From positions 248,001 through 312,000 of the forward strand of contig CAWGRQ010000047.1 of NCBI GenBank assembly GCA_963824985.1: a DNA stretch of 64,000 nucleotides, given 5' to 3'. The notes beneath the pieces were generated by a model. The model had not been told where the DNA came from, ran no database searches, and was given only the letters and a program-made list of their open reading frames with translations. Below are positions 1-8,566 of this stretch, piece after piece. How positions within the stretch are numbered: position 1 is the first letter of the stretch; every line of letters begins with the position of its first letter. The position numbers were made by a program, and so were the translations under genes. This stretch comes from JAFNAG01 sp963824985 (GTDB taxonomy: Bacteria; Acidobacteriota; UBA6911).

Positions 1-94
1 CCAAACCGTCAAATTGACACTTCAGCCGCGCTTCACGTAACATGCGGTGCGTAAGCAGCCTAGTCCTCGAATCCTGGATAGGGAACGGAGCCAA

Positions 95-1579
95 ATGAGA
101 AGCTTTCGGATGGTGGTAATCGCACTGCTGGTGTGCGGATCTGTGGCAGGTGGGCAGGGAAATACCGGCCAGCAGCCGTCCCAACGGCTGGATCCGGCGA
201 TTCAGGAAATGGTCTCGAAGATCTCGCAGGACCGCATTGTCGAGATTCTCAAGAAGCTGGAGAGTTTCGGAACGCGCAACACGCTCTCCAGTCCGGATCA
301 GCCGAACCGGGGGGTGGGCTCGGCACGGCAGTGGATATTCGATCAATTCAAGAGCTACAGCCCGCGCCTGGAGGTAAGTTACGACACGTACTCAATTCCC
401 AGGGGGGGCAGGGTCTGGAGAGACCTGGAGGCCCGAAACGTCATGGCGATCCTGCCGGGCAAGACCGATCCGGACCGCTGGATCATCATTGGGGGGCACT
501 ACGACTCGCTCAACCTGCAAATACCTGCGGAAATCCGCGGCGATCAGGCCAAGGCCGCGGAAGTCGATGCTCCCGGCGTCACGGACAATGCGAGCGGCAC
601 CGCCTGTGCCATGGAGTGCGCCCGCGTGCTCAGCCAGTATGAATTCAGGGCCACTCTGGTCTTTGTGGCATTTATCGGCGAGGAACAGGGATTGCTGGGC
701 GCCACCGGGCTTGCCAAGCGTCTCAGAGAGAAAAACCAGCAGGTCCAGGCGGTTCTGAACAACGATATCATCGGCAGCGACCTGTCAGGAAACGGCTCCT
801 CGAGCAACGAGCGCATCCTGGTTTTTTCGGAGGATCCCAACGATTCCCTCTCGCGTCAACTGGCACGCTATATCAAGCTGATGGGTCAGCGTTACTATCC
901 GGAATTCACGGCGGACATGATTTTCCGCGCCGATCGATTCGGTCGCGGCGGAGACCACACGCCGTTCAACCAGCAAGGCTTCGCCGCCGTCCGCTTCACC
1001 ACGCCGTATGAGCATTTCGGCAACCAGCACTCTCCATCCGACACCTTCGCCAACACCTCGCCCCTGTTGACCGCCCGTGTCACCCGGCTCAACGCGGCGG
1101 CTTTGGCGGCGATGGCGCTCGCACCGCGTTCTCCAGTCACCATCCAGCCCTCGGTTCCGCGCGGATCCGCCCCCGGCGCCACCGCTCCCGCTTCCGGCAG
1201 CGCAGCGCAGCAGGCCCAGACAGGAGCAGCCCAGGCGGGCCGTGGCGGGGCGCCGCCCGCGCAATCCGCTGCCGGCCGCGGCGGACGGGGCCAGGGAGTC
1301 CGGCCGGGACTGACACGCGGGGAAGGCTATGATGCCGTGCTGCGATGGGATTACCCCAATCCCGATCCGGATCTGGCCGGCTTTATGGTCGTCGTCCGTT
1401 CCACCACGGCACCCGACTGGGAACGGGAAATCTGGACCGGCAATGTGCGCGAGTTCACCTTGAAAAACACACCCATCGACCAGCTCGTATTCGGAGTCAA
1501 GTCGGTCGATAGTGAAGGGCACGAGAGCCCGGTTTCCGCCTACGGCCTCCCGTCCCGGGCTTCCGGATCTAACCAGTAA
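95..1579 (+). CDS. Secreted M28-family zinc aminopeptidase
   Basis: Predicted exported metallo-aminopeptidase of about 494 residues. The ATG at 95 is preferred because it begins a clean signal peptide (MRSFRMVVIALLVCGSVAGG) just after a GGAG stretch at 87-90; an upstream ATG at 47 would add 16 polar residues in front of it. The five M28 zinc ligands are visible in order: His135 in GGHYDS, Asp164 in TDNASG, the Glu pair at 196-197 in GEEQG (catalytic Glu plus ligand), Asp224 in NNDIIG and His307 in YEHFGNQHS. After the catalytic domain comes an Ala/Gly/Gln-rich linker (about residues 370-410), then a C-terminal segment resembling a fibronectin-type fold. The family removes N-terminal amino acids from peptides; the actual substrate is unknown. 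It is followed by an M16 protease gene on the same strand. Confidence 0.9.
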   Translation: MRSFRMVVIALLVCGSVAGGQGNTGQQPSQRLDPAIQEMVSKISQDRIVEILKKLESFGTRNTLSSPDQPNRGVGSARQWIFDQFKSYSPRLEVSYDTYSIPRGGRVWRDLEARNVMAILPGKTDPDRWIIIGGHYDSLNLQIPAEIRGDQAKAAEVDAPGVTDNASGTACAMECARVLSQYEFRATLVFVAFIGEEQGLLGATGLAKRLREKNQQVQAVLNNDIIGSDLSGNGSSSNERILVFSEDPNDSLSRQLARYIKLMGQRYYPEFTADMIFRADRFGRGGDHTPFNQQGFAAVRFTTPYEHFGNQHSPSDTFANTSPLLTARVTRLNAAALAAMALAPRSPVTIQPSVPRGSAPGATAPASGSAAQQAQTGAAQAGRGGAPPAQSAAGRGGRGQGVRPGLTRGEGYDAVLRWDYPNPDPDLAGFMVVVRSTTAPDWEREIWTGNVREFTLKNTPIDQLVFGVKSVDSEGHESPVSAYGLPSRASGSNQ

Positions 1580-1666
1580 CCTGTAAGCGCACAGGGCCGC
1601 ATAGATCCGGGAAGAGTGATAGCTCTGCTCGTGGTTATTACGGTCTTGGTAATTAAAGGAGATACT

Positions 1667-4403
1667 GTGCCGACACCTCAACCCGTGCCCGTGCTCGATT
1701 TTGAAAAATACAGACTCCCCAACGGCCTCGATGTGATTCTCCTCGAAGACCACCGGCTGCCCCTGGTGGCGGTGAATATCTGGTATCATGTCGGCCCGGC
1801 CAACGAACGGCCGGGGCTCACCGGATTCGCGCATCTGTTTGAGCATATGATGTTCGAGGGGTCCAGGCATATCGGCGAGGAGGGGCATTTTCGCTTTTTG
1901 GAGGCGGCCGGGGCGAGCGAGAATCAACGGCACCACCGACTTTGACCGCACCAACTACTTTGAAACCCTCCCCTCCAACCAGCTCGAGCTCGCCCTATGG
2001 CTCGAAAGCGACCGCATGGGGTTCCTGCTCGAGAAGCTCGATTCGGGCAAGCTCGAGAACCAGAGAGACGTGGTCCGCAACGAGCGCCGGCAGAGCGTGG
2101 AAGGCCACCCGTATGGCCTGGTTCAGGAGGCTCTGTTTCATCAGCTCTTTCCCCGCACCCACCCCTATTACGCTTCCGTGATCGGTTCGCATGCGGATAT
2201 CGAGGCCGCCCGGCTCGAAGACGTCCGTGATTTTTTCCGGCTTTATTACGCTCCCAATAACGCGAGCCTGGCGATCGTCGGTGATATCGATCGGACCCAA
2301 ACGAAAATGCTCGTTGAGAAATACTTCGGCTCCATTCCTCCTGGAGCTCCCATTCCGGAAGTGAATGTCGTCACTCCCCCCATCGAGACCGAAAGACGGC
2401 TGGTTGTGCCCGATCAGGTCGAACTGCCGAGAGTCTATCTTGCATGGCTGACCGATCCGATCTATACGCAGGAGGACGCCGAATGCGACATCATCGCCCG
2501 GATTCTGGGCGGGGGAAAATCGAGCCGTCTGTATGAAAGCCTGGTCTACGAGCGACGCCTGGCCCAGGATGTGGCTGCCCAGCAGGTTTCCCTCTCTCTG
2601 GGTTCCATTTTCAGCATCGAGGCCACGGCCAAGCCGGACATCCAGCCCGAAGAGCTTGAGAAGGCCATCGATGAGGAACTCGACCGATTCGTCCGGCTCG
2701 GCCCGAGTGAGGCCGAGGTGGAACGGGCACGCAATGTTTTCGAGAGCGCCATCATTCGCGGCCTCGAGAATCTCGGGGGTTTCGGCGGTGTCGCCGATCG
2801 GTTGAACCAATACAACCACTTCCTGGGGGATCCGGGTTATCTGGCGCGCGATTTGGAACGTTATCGCAAGACCACGCCCGCCTCGCTGCAATCCCTGGCC
2901 CGGCAAAGGTTGTCGCGCCACTCGCGGGTTGTTGTTTATGGGGTTCCGGGCCAGAAGGTCGTGCAGGATTTCCCCCGTTCCTCCCCGGCTCCCGTAAGCA
3001 GGCCGATTCCGGACGCTCCAGCAGTGCTTTTCGGTCAGGACTGGAGACACGACGTCCCGGCCCCCGGGAGCGCTTCGCCATTGCGCCTCCCAATCCCCGC
3101 CTGTTTCCAACTGGCGAACGGACTCACGATATATCTGTTTGAGCAGCACAGTCTGCCGGTCGTGTCATCGAACCTCGCCCTTCTGAGCGGAAGCGACCGC
3201 AACCCGCCGCAACTTCCGGGCCTGGCATCCTTTACCTCCGACATGCTCGATGAGGGGACCAGGCGGCGGTCGGCCCTCGGTATAGCTTCCGACGCCGACC
3301 AGCTGGGGGCCTCGCTCTCGACCGGTTCCAATATGGACTCATCGGTAATCGCGTTTCGGTCGCTGCGTCGCAATGTCGACGCGGTTTTCGATCTGGCCGC
3401 CGACGTGCTTTTGAACCCGGAATTCCCCGTGGCGGAGATTGACCGTCTCCGCCACGATCGCCTCACCCAGATCCTGCAGCAAAGAGATAATCCCAACACG
3501 CTGGCAGTCAAGGCTCTCTTCAGCACCTTGTACGGGGCAGATCATCCCTATGGGCATATCGAGCTGGGCACGGAGTCCTCCAACCAGAAAATCACCAGAG
3601 AGAATCTCGTGAAATTCTGGGAAAAAGGCTATGCCCCCTCGCTGGCGGCCTTGATCGTCGCCGGAGACATCACCCGGAATGAGCTGCTCATCCTGGCGGA
3701 GAAGCACTTCGGCGGGTGGAGCCGGGTCGGCACGGAAGCGGCAATACCGGTGGCGGGTCTCGGGCCGGAACGCCGCGTTGTGATCGTGGACAAGCCAGAC
3801 TCCCCCCAAACCATACTGCGCGTGGGACACATCGGCATCGCCAGAGCCAACCCCGATTATGTTCCCATTACCGTAATGAACACCGCCCTGGGCGGTCTGT
3901 TTTCCAGCCGGATAAACATGAATCTGCGGGAGAAGCACGGGTACACATACGGGGCTTCCTCGGCCTTTTTTTATCGGCGCGAGCCCGGGCCATTTCTGGT
4001 CGGCACCAGCGTCCGTACGGACGTCACTGCCGCAGCCGTCCAGGAAATCCTGTTTGAGATCGAGAGCATGCGCAGCAGCAACCTCCTTCCGGAAGAACTT
4101 GCCACGGCCAAGGACTCGATCGGCCGTTCATTGCCCGGGCTCTTTGAAACCTCGCCCCAGGCAGCCGCAACCCTCGGACAGCTGTTTATTCACAAGCTCC
4201 CTCCAGATTACTTCGGGGACTTGCCGCGGGAAATCGACAGGGTGACAACCGGCGATGTGCGCCGCGTTGCCGGAAAGCACCTTCAACCTGAAAGGATGGT
4301 TGTAGTTGCGGTCGGTGACCGGAGCCTGATTCAGGAGCCACTCGAAAAACTCCACCTGGGGCCGGTGCATTGTGTCGATCTGAACGGCAATCCGATCAGC
4401 TGA
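1667..4403 (+). CDS. M16 family two-domain zinc peptidase (one frameshift)
   Basis: Pitrilysin/insulinase-type protease of about 911 residues once a frameshift is bridged. The start is the GTG at 1667, preceded by a strong AAAGGAG at 1655-1661; a GTG at 1616 is in frame but lacks such a site. The first half has the inverted zinc motif HLFEH (1832-1846) and a downstream ENQRDVVRNERRQ helix carrying the third ligand. The second half (from about 3100) is an M16 domain without HxxEH, the usual inactive partner. Reading frame changes at about 1919-1924, where one extra base separates AAGAS from INGTTDFDRTNYFETL, a stretch highly conserved in the family. Without the shift the first frame ends at 1945. 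No signal peptide follows the chosen start. The break could be a sequencing error, because both sides are otherwise well preserved. Confidence 0.85.
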
Positions 4404-4463
4404 GCAGCTTGCCACAGTTCGTTCTTCGGATTTGTTCGCTCACATGTTAGATTTCCTGTTCCC

Positions 4464-5873
4464 ATGGGCGAATCACTAAGCATCAACATCCAGACTGAAA
4501 CCCTGAACGTAACCGAGGCTATCCTGGAGCGTTACAACGTGCCCGGGCCGCGGTACACCAGCTATCCGACAGCCCCCGAATGGGTCGATTCCTTCGGACC
4601 GGATGATTTCGACCAGGCCATCGGCGAGTCCAATGCCGGCGGGGCATCCGCTCCATTGTCGCTTTACTTTCACCTCCCTTTTTGCCAGAGCCTCTGCCTT
4701 TTCTGCGGCTGTAATGTCGTTATTAACAGGAATCACGAGGTGCTGGAACCGTATCTGCGGAATCTATACTGGGAAATCGATCAGGTTGCCCGCCGGCTGG
4801 ATCCATCCCGCCCGGTAGTCCAGTTCCACTGGGGCGGAGGTACGCCTACCTATTTAAGCCCCGAGCAGATGGAAGGCCTTTTCCAGTACACAAGGGAACG
4901 ATTCCATTTCGCGCCTGATGCGGAGCTGGGGGTCGAAATCGATCCCCGCACATGCAGTGAAACCCACCTCACTACTCTCGGGCGTCTGGGATTCAATCGC
5001 ATTTCCATGGGAATCCAGGATTTCAACCCGGTCGTGCAGAAGATGGTGCACCGCATCCAGCCATGGGAAATGACCAGGGAGGTTTTTTATTCCTGCCGCC
5101 GGCAGGGCTTCGCCTCCGTCAATATCGACCTGATTTATGGCCTGCCGCAGCAGACGCCGGATTCGTTCGTCGATTCGATCGAGAAAGTCATTGACCTCAA
5201 CCCCGACCGGGTGGCGATGTTCAGTTACGCGCATGTCCCCTGGCTTAAAAAACAGCAGGGTTCGTTCGCCCGGCACATCCCGCAGGGCATGGACAAATTT
5301 CGCATCTTCCGCGCCGGAATAGAGAGATTCACCCAAGCCGGCTACCTATATATCGGCATGGATCATTTCGCCCGTCCCGCCGACGAGCTGTGCGTGGCCC
5401 AGCGCGACCGCAGCCTGCATCGGAATTTCCAGGGGTATACGACCAAGGCCGGCACCGATCTGTTCGGGTTGGGGGTAAGTTCGATCAGCGGTCTGGAACG
5501 GGTATACGCCCAGAACTTTCGTGATCTGAAGGATTATTACGACGCCATCGAGCGGAATCGTCTTCCCGTAATGAGGGGGATGCGCCTGACGGAGGATGAT
5601 GTCATTCGCCGGACCGTCATCAGCAAGATTCTCTGCCACTGCGTGCTCCACAAAAGGGAGATCGAACAGGAGTTCAACATTCGTTTTGACGATTATTTTG
5701 CCGACGAGCTTCCGCGCCTGAATCCGCTGGCGGACGACGGCCTGATAACGGTCACCCCGGATGCGATTTCGGTCACATCGCTCGGGCGCATCTTCATCCG
5801 CAACGTGGGGATGGTCTTCGACAGCTACCTGAAAAAGCCGAAAGACAAACCCGTCTTCTCGAAGACCCTCTAG
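4464..5873 (+). CDS. hemN: Oxygen-independent coproporphyrinogen III oxidase (HemN)
   Basis: Radical-SAM enzyme that decarboxylates coproporphyrinogen III to protoporphyrinogen IX without oxygen, in the cytoplasm. The 469-residue product matches the usual HemN length (about 455-460). The N-terminal YNVPGPRYTSYPTAPEW segment is a HemN hallmark, and the 4Fe-4S/SAM motif lies at Cys74, Cys78 and Cys81, with the extra HemN cysteine at Cys83 (PFCQSLCLFCGC). The GGGTPTYL and GIQDFNPVVQ blocks of the radical-SAM barrel follow. The C-terminal part has the HemN-specific helical domain rather than the shorter HemW form. The heme gene hemH follows, separated by a miniature inverted-repeat element. The stop codon TAG is directly followed by a sequence resembling the end of the TA-type repeat described at 27023 and 44754. 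Confidence 0.95.
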   Translation: MGESLSINIQTETLNVTEAILERYNVPGPRYTSYPTAPEWVDSFGPDDFDQAIGESNAGGASAPLSLYFHLPFCQSLCLFCGCNVVINRNHEVLEPYLRNLYWEIDQVARRLDPSRPVVQFHWGGGTPTYLSPEQMEGLFQYTRERFHFAPDAELGVEIDPRTCSETHLTTLGRLGFNRISMGIQDFNPVVQKMVHRIQPWEMTREVFYSCRRQGFASVNIDLIYGLPQQTPDSFVDSIEKVIDLNPDRVAMFSYAHVPWLKKQQGSFARHIPQGMDKFRIFRAGIERFTQAGYLYIGMDHFARPADELCVAQRDRSLHRNFQGYTTKAGTDLFGLGVSSISGLERVYAQNFRDLKDYYDAIERNRLPVMRGMRLTEDDVIRRTVISKILCHCVLHKREIEQEFNIRFDDYFADELPRLNPLADDGLITVTPDAISVTSLGRIFIRNVGMVFDSYLKKPKDKPVFSKTL

Positions 5874-5905
5874 CAAGGCTTATTCATGATCAAAGCACGC
5901 CGATG

Positions 5906-6182
5906 GTAATTGTTTAGCCAAATCAAATGGATGAAGAAGCAAAACGCAAAGGCGCAAGGGCGCAAGGATCGACACTGAGCAACAGGCGTGGGCGCAGCGC
6001 TTCGCGCTGGCGCATCCTTGGGCGAGCCGCGGGAGAAAGCGCGGGCAGCAGCTACTCAGGAGGATTGCGCTTTCTCCCGCGGCTCGCCCAAGGATGCGGC
6101 CGAAGGCCGCCCATGCCCGCGAACCGAAAGGAATCTCTTTGCGCATTTGCGTTCTGCTGTTCAGCATCGGCTAAACAGATGC
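5906..6182 (-). mobile_element. Miniature inverted-repeat element, type A copy 1
   Basis: Non-coding element of 277 bp. Its ends are GTAATTGTTTAGCC and GGCTAAACAGATGC, the same two ends found (as GCATCTGTTTAGCC ... GGCTAAACAATTAC) at 7407-7704. Flanking 8-mers CGCCGATG (5898-5905) and CGCCGACG (6183-6190) match 7 of 8 and look like a target duplication. The interior contains a perfect 32-bp inverted repeat (6011-6042 and 6067-6098) around a 24-nt loop. It lies between hemN and hemH. No transposase is inside, so it would need one in trans. The GTAA terminus and 8-bp duplication resemble IS66-family elements; that link is inference. Confidence 0.75.
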
Positions 6183-6231
6183 CGCCGACGACCAAAGGGT
6201 TATTGATATATGCGTTCCCTCGGGCGGGACC

Positions 6232-7261
6232 ATGAATCATATGGCTGAGCGCAGCGGGAAGAGTGATGCGGGAGTGCTGCTGTTGAATTTCGGCGGCCCG
6301 GGCACGCTTGCCGACGTGCGCCCTTTCCTGTTCAACCTTTTTTCCGATCCTGACATCATCAGGATCAAGAGTGATGTCCTGAGGCGTGCGCTTGCCTGGC
6401 TGATCGCCTCGACGCGCCAGCGAAAATCCCGCGCCCTATACCGGCAGATCGGCGGGGGCTCGCCGCTGCTTTCCATAACAGAAGCCCAGGCGGCTGCGCT
6501 GGGCGCCGCTCTGTGCGAACGTGGCCTGTGCGCCCCGATCTACATCGGCATGCGCTGCTGGCGGCCATCGATCGACGAAGCCGTTTCGCGGATCCGGGCC
6601 GACGGCATCAGGCGGCTGGCGGTGCTGCCGCTTTTTCCGCAGTTCTCGGTTACCACAACCGGTTCCTGTCTTCACTATTTTCAGACGGTTGCCCGGAACA
6701 CCGGTCTTCTGGATCAGACTCGTGTCTTACGCGGTGCAGGCCTGGTTCGAGGAGCCGATGTACCTCCAGGCCATGGTGGATCGGATCCAGGAAGCCCAGA
6801 GCCGGTTTTCGACCAAAGACCCGGCTGAGATACAGCTCCTCTACAGCGCGCATTCCATCCCGGCGCGCTACATCCGGGAAGGGGATCCGTATCGGGAGCA
6901 GACCCTGAGAACCGTCGCCCTGATCGACGGAGCGCTTGGCAGCCGTTCACCGTCGACGCTGGCTTTTCAGAGCAAAGTGGGGCCGGTTCAATGGCTGGGT
7001 CCGTCAACGCCATCCGTGCTGCGCCAGTTCGGCAGGAACGGCACCACGAGGGTTCTGGTCATACCCGTCAGCTTTGTTTCGGACCACATTGAGACTCTGC
7101 AGGAGATCGATATTCAGTATCGACAACTGGCCGGCCTGGCCGGCATCCGGGAGTTCCATCGGGCGCCGTCGCTGAATGTCCACCCCAAATTCATTGCGGC
7201 GCTCGCAGAGATCAGTCTGCGCGCCTTGGGGAACATCTCCGTAGCCAGGGCGGCTAAGTAG
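6232..7261 (+). CDS. hemH: Ferrochelatase (one frameshift)
   Basis: Inserts ferrous iron into the porphyrin ring, the last chelation step of heme synthesis. The N-terminal part reads GVLLLNFGGPGTLADVRPFL and PLFPQFSVTTTGS, both diagnostic of HemH. After about 6700-6725 the homology continues one base later, with SAHSIP (the metal-binding His) and VSFVSDHIETLQEID (the catalytic Glu) and an intact C-terminus. The full product would be about 342 residues, normal for the family. A single extra base explains the break; without it the first frame runs out at 6828. The start is the ATG at 6232, with a weak ribosome site (GGGCGGG); an ATG at 6241 is an alternative. It pairs functionally with hemN upstream. 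The gene is flanked by inverted copies of the type A element. Confidence 0.88.
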
Positions 7262-7309
7262 TGTGGTTCATAAATACGGCAACATATTTTCGGGACGTCG
7301 ATGGACGCG

Positions 7310-7834
7310 GTAATTATTTAGCATTTTTAAAAGCAGCCAAGGATTCCACCGATATAAATGAATAAGGCAAGCGCATGTCGAGGCGCGCCAAATGATGTCG
7401 TTTTGCGCATCTGTTTAGCCGATGCTGAACAGCAGAACGCAAAGACGCTGGGGCGCAAGGACGCAAAGAGATTCCTTTCGGTTCGCGGGCATGGGCGGCC
7501 TTCGGCCGCATCCTTGGGCGAGCCGCGGGAGAAAGCGCAATCCTCCTGAGTAGCCGCTGCCCGCGCTTTCTCCGCGGCTCGCCCAAGGATGCGCCAGCGC
7601 GAAGCGCTGCGCCCACGCCTGTTGCTCCGTCGATCTTTGCGCCCTTGCGCCCCCGCGTCTTTGCGTTTTGCTTCTTCATCCATTTGATTTGGCTAAACAA
7701 TTACCGTTTTGCCAACCTCCTGGAGGTGCAGGAAACACTCCCCTATTGGCAGTGCTTTCACCAAATCTGTGGAATCCGTGAAATCCGTGGCCGCTTTTTG
7801 CCGCCGCTGACCCTATGCCTGAACATTTATCATC
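7310..7834 (-). mobile_element. Miniature element, type B copy 1, split by a nested type A insertion
   Basis: The segments 7310-7406 and 7713-7834 together make 219 bp, exactly the length of the two other type B copies at 13957 and 39588, and align with them by eye in reverse orientation. Shared landmarks include AAAAGCAGCCA, CCAAATGATGTC, and the ATCCGTGAAATCCGTGG direct repeat near 7772-7790. The terminus GGTAATTATTTAGC at 7309-7322 is a decayed version of the GTAATTGTTTAGCC end, and the other end has drifted to TGAACATTTATC. It is therefore an old copy. It sits just after the hemH stop codon. No target duplication could be recognised for this copy. Confidence 0.65.
7407..7704 (+). mobile_element. 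Miniature inverted-repeat element, type A copy 2 (nested)
   Basis: A 298-bp element with ends GCATCTGTTTAGCC and GGCTAAACAATTAC, opposite in orientation to the copy at 5906-6182. It is flanked by a perfect 8-bp direct repeat CGTTTTGC (7399-7406 and 7705-7712), the expected target duplication. The interior repeats the large hairpin of copy 1, with one base missing in one arm. It has inserted into an older type B element, which it splits into two pieces. It carries no gene; short open frames inside it are by-products of the palindrome. Confidence 0.8.
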
Positions 7835-7850
7835 CATGTTTCAGAGGCTT

Positions 7851-8369
7851 TTACTGCAGTTTGGAGATTTCGGACCAGAGGTCTTCCCCCATCCGGGCAT
7901 GATACCCGGCCCAGATATACCGGACGACCCCTTCCCGATCGATGATGACCTGCATCGGAATCGAGCTGGCCCGATATGCGCCCGCCACCTGTTCATCGAT
8001 GTCGAGAAGCACGCGCGCCTCTATCTTCTGGCTCTGGACATAAGGAGCAACAACGTCCTGGGGTTCACCGATATTGACGGCCAGCAGGGTGAAGGCGTCG
8101 GGATGCTCCTTCTGCAGTTTTTCGAGCACCGGCATGGTCAACCGGCACGGACCGCACCAGGTGGCCCAGAAATCGAGCATTACGATTTTTCCCTTGTAAT
8201 CCTCCAGGGAGACTTGGTTCCCATTCAGATCCTTGAGCTGGAATGCAGGGGCGGCCTTTCCGACCTCCACACCCGCGCCCGACCCGGGGGCAACCGGCTC
8301 CCGGCGCTGCATCATGATCAGCCAGAATCCTATCAGCAGGGCCGCGCCCAGAATGATGATCCTCTTCAT
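7851..8369 (-). CDS. TlpA/ResA-like membrane-anchored thioredoxin
   Basis: A 172-residue protein with an N-terminal hydrophobic segment (residues about 3-18, IIILGAALLIGFWLIM) that should anchor it in the inner membrane with the thioredoxin fold in the periplasm. The active site is FWATWCGPCR (CGPC), followed by a cis-proline motif SSIPMQVIID. This family reduces periplasmic disulfides, for example in cytochrome c maturation, or resets other oxidised proteins; the partner cannot be named here. The start ATG has a GGAGAG site close upstream. The neighbouring heme genes make a role in cytochrome c biogenesis plausible, but that is inference. Its 3' end lies about 17 bp from the decayed type B element. 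Confidence 0.88.
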   Translation of the reverse strand: MKRIIILGAALLIGFWLIMMQRREPVAPGSGAGVEVGKAAPAFQLKDLNGNQVSLEDYKGKIVMLDFWATWCGPCRLTMPVLEKLQKEHPDAFTLLAVNIGEPQDVVAPYVQSQKIEARVLLDIDEQVAGAYRASSIPMQVIIDREGVVRYIWAGYHARMGEDLWSEISKLQ

Positions 8370-8507
8370 GCTCTCCTCGTCCTCTCCCTCAAGGTCGGTT
8401 GCCCGACAGCAGCCGCTTCGACCTGTTTGCCCTCATAGACCAGAGGCCAAAGTATACCAGCAGGGGAGAAGGATCCGGCAATATACCTTGAAGTGAGGAA
8501 GGCTCGG

Positions 8508-8544
8508 AAAAAAGTGGAGGGACACGGCCGTACCGTGTCCCTCC
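8508..8544 (-). terminator. Rho-independent terminator of the minus-strand TonB receptor gene
   Basis: A perfect 12-bp stem, GGAGGGACACGG (8516-8527) and CCGTGTCCCTCC (8533-8544), with a 5-nt loop. On the minus strand the stem is followed within two bases by six T residues (8513-8508). It begins 22 bp after the receptor stop codon at 8567, so it should end that transcript before tlpA. Confidence 0.85.
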
Positions 8545-8566
8545 GGGGGAAAGACTATAGGTAAAA

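Noticed and set aside
1900..1960. Programmed frameshifting in the M16 gene
   Set aside because: No slippery heptamer or stem-loop is visible, the family is never known to need recoding, and similar +1 shifts occur in unrelated genes here.
5927..6235. Several 60-100 codon frames within the miniature elements near hemH
   Set aside because: They derive from both arms of the palindromes, occur in all copies only as decayed fragments, and match no protein family.
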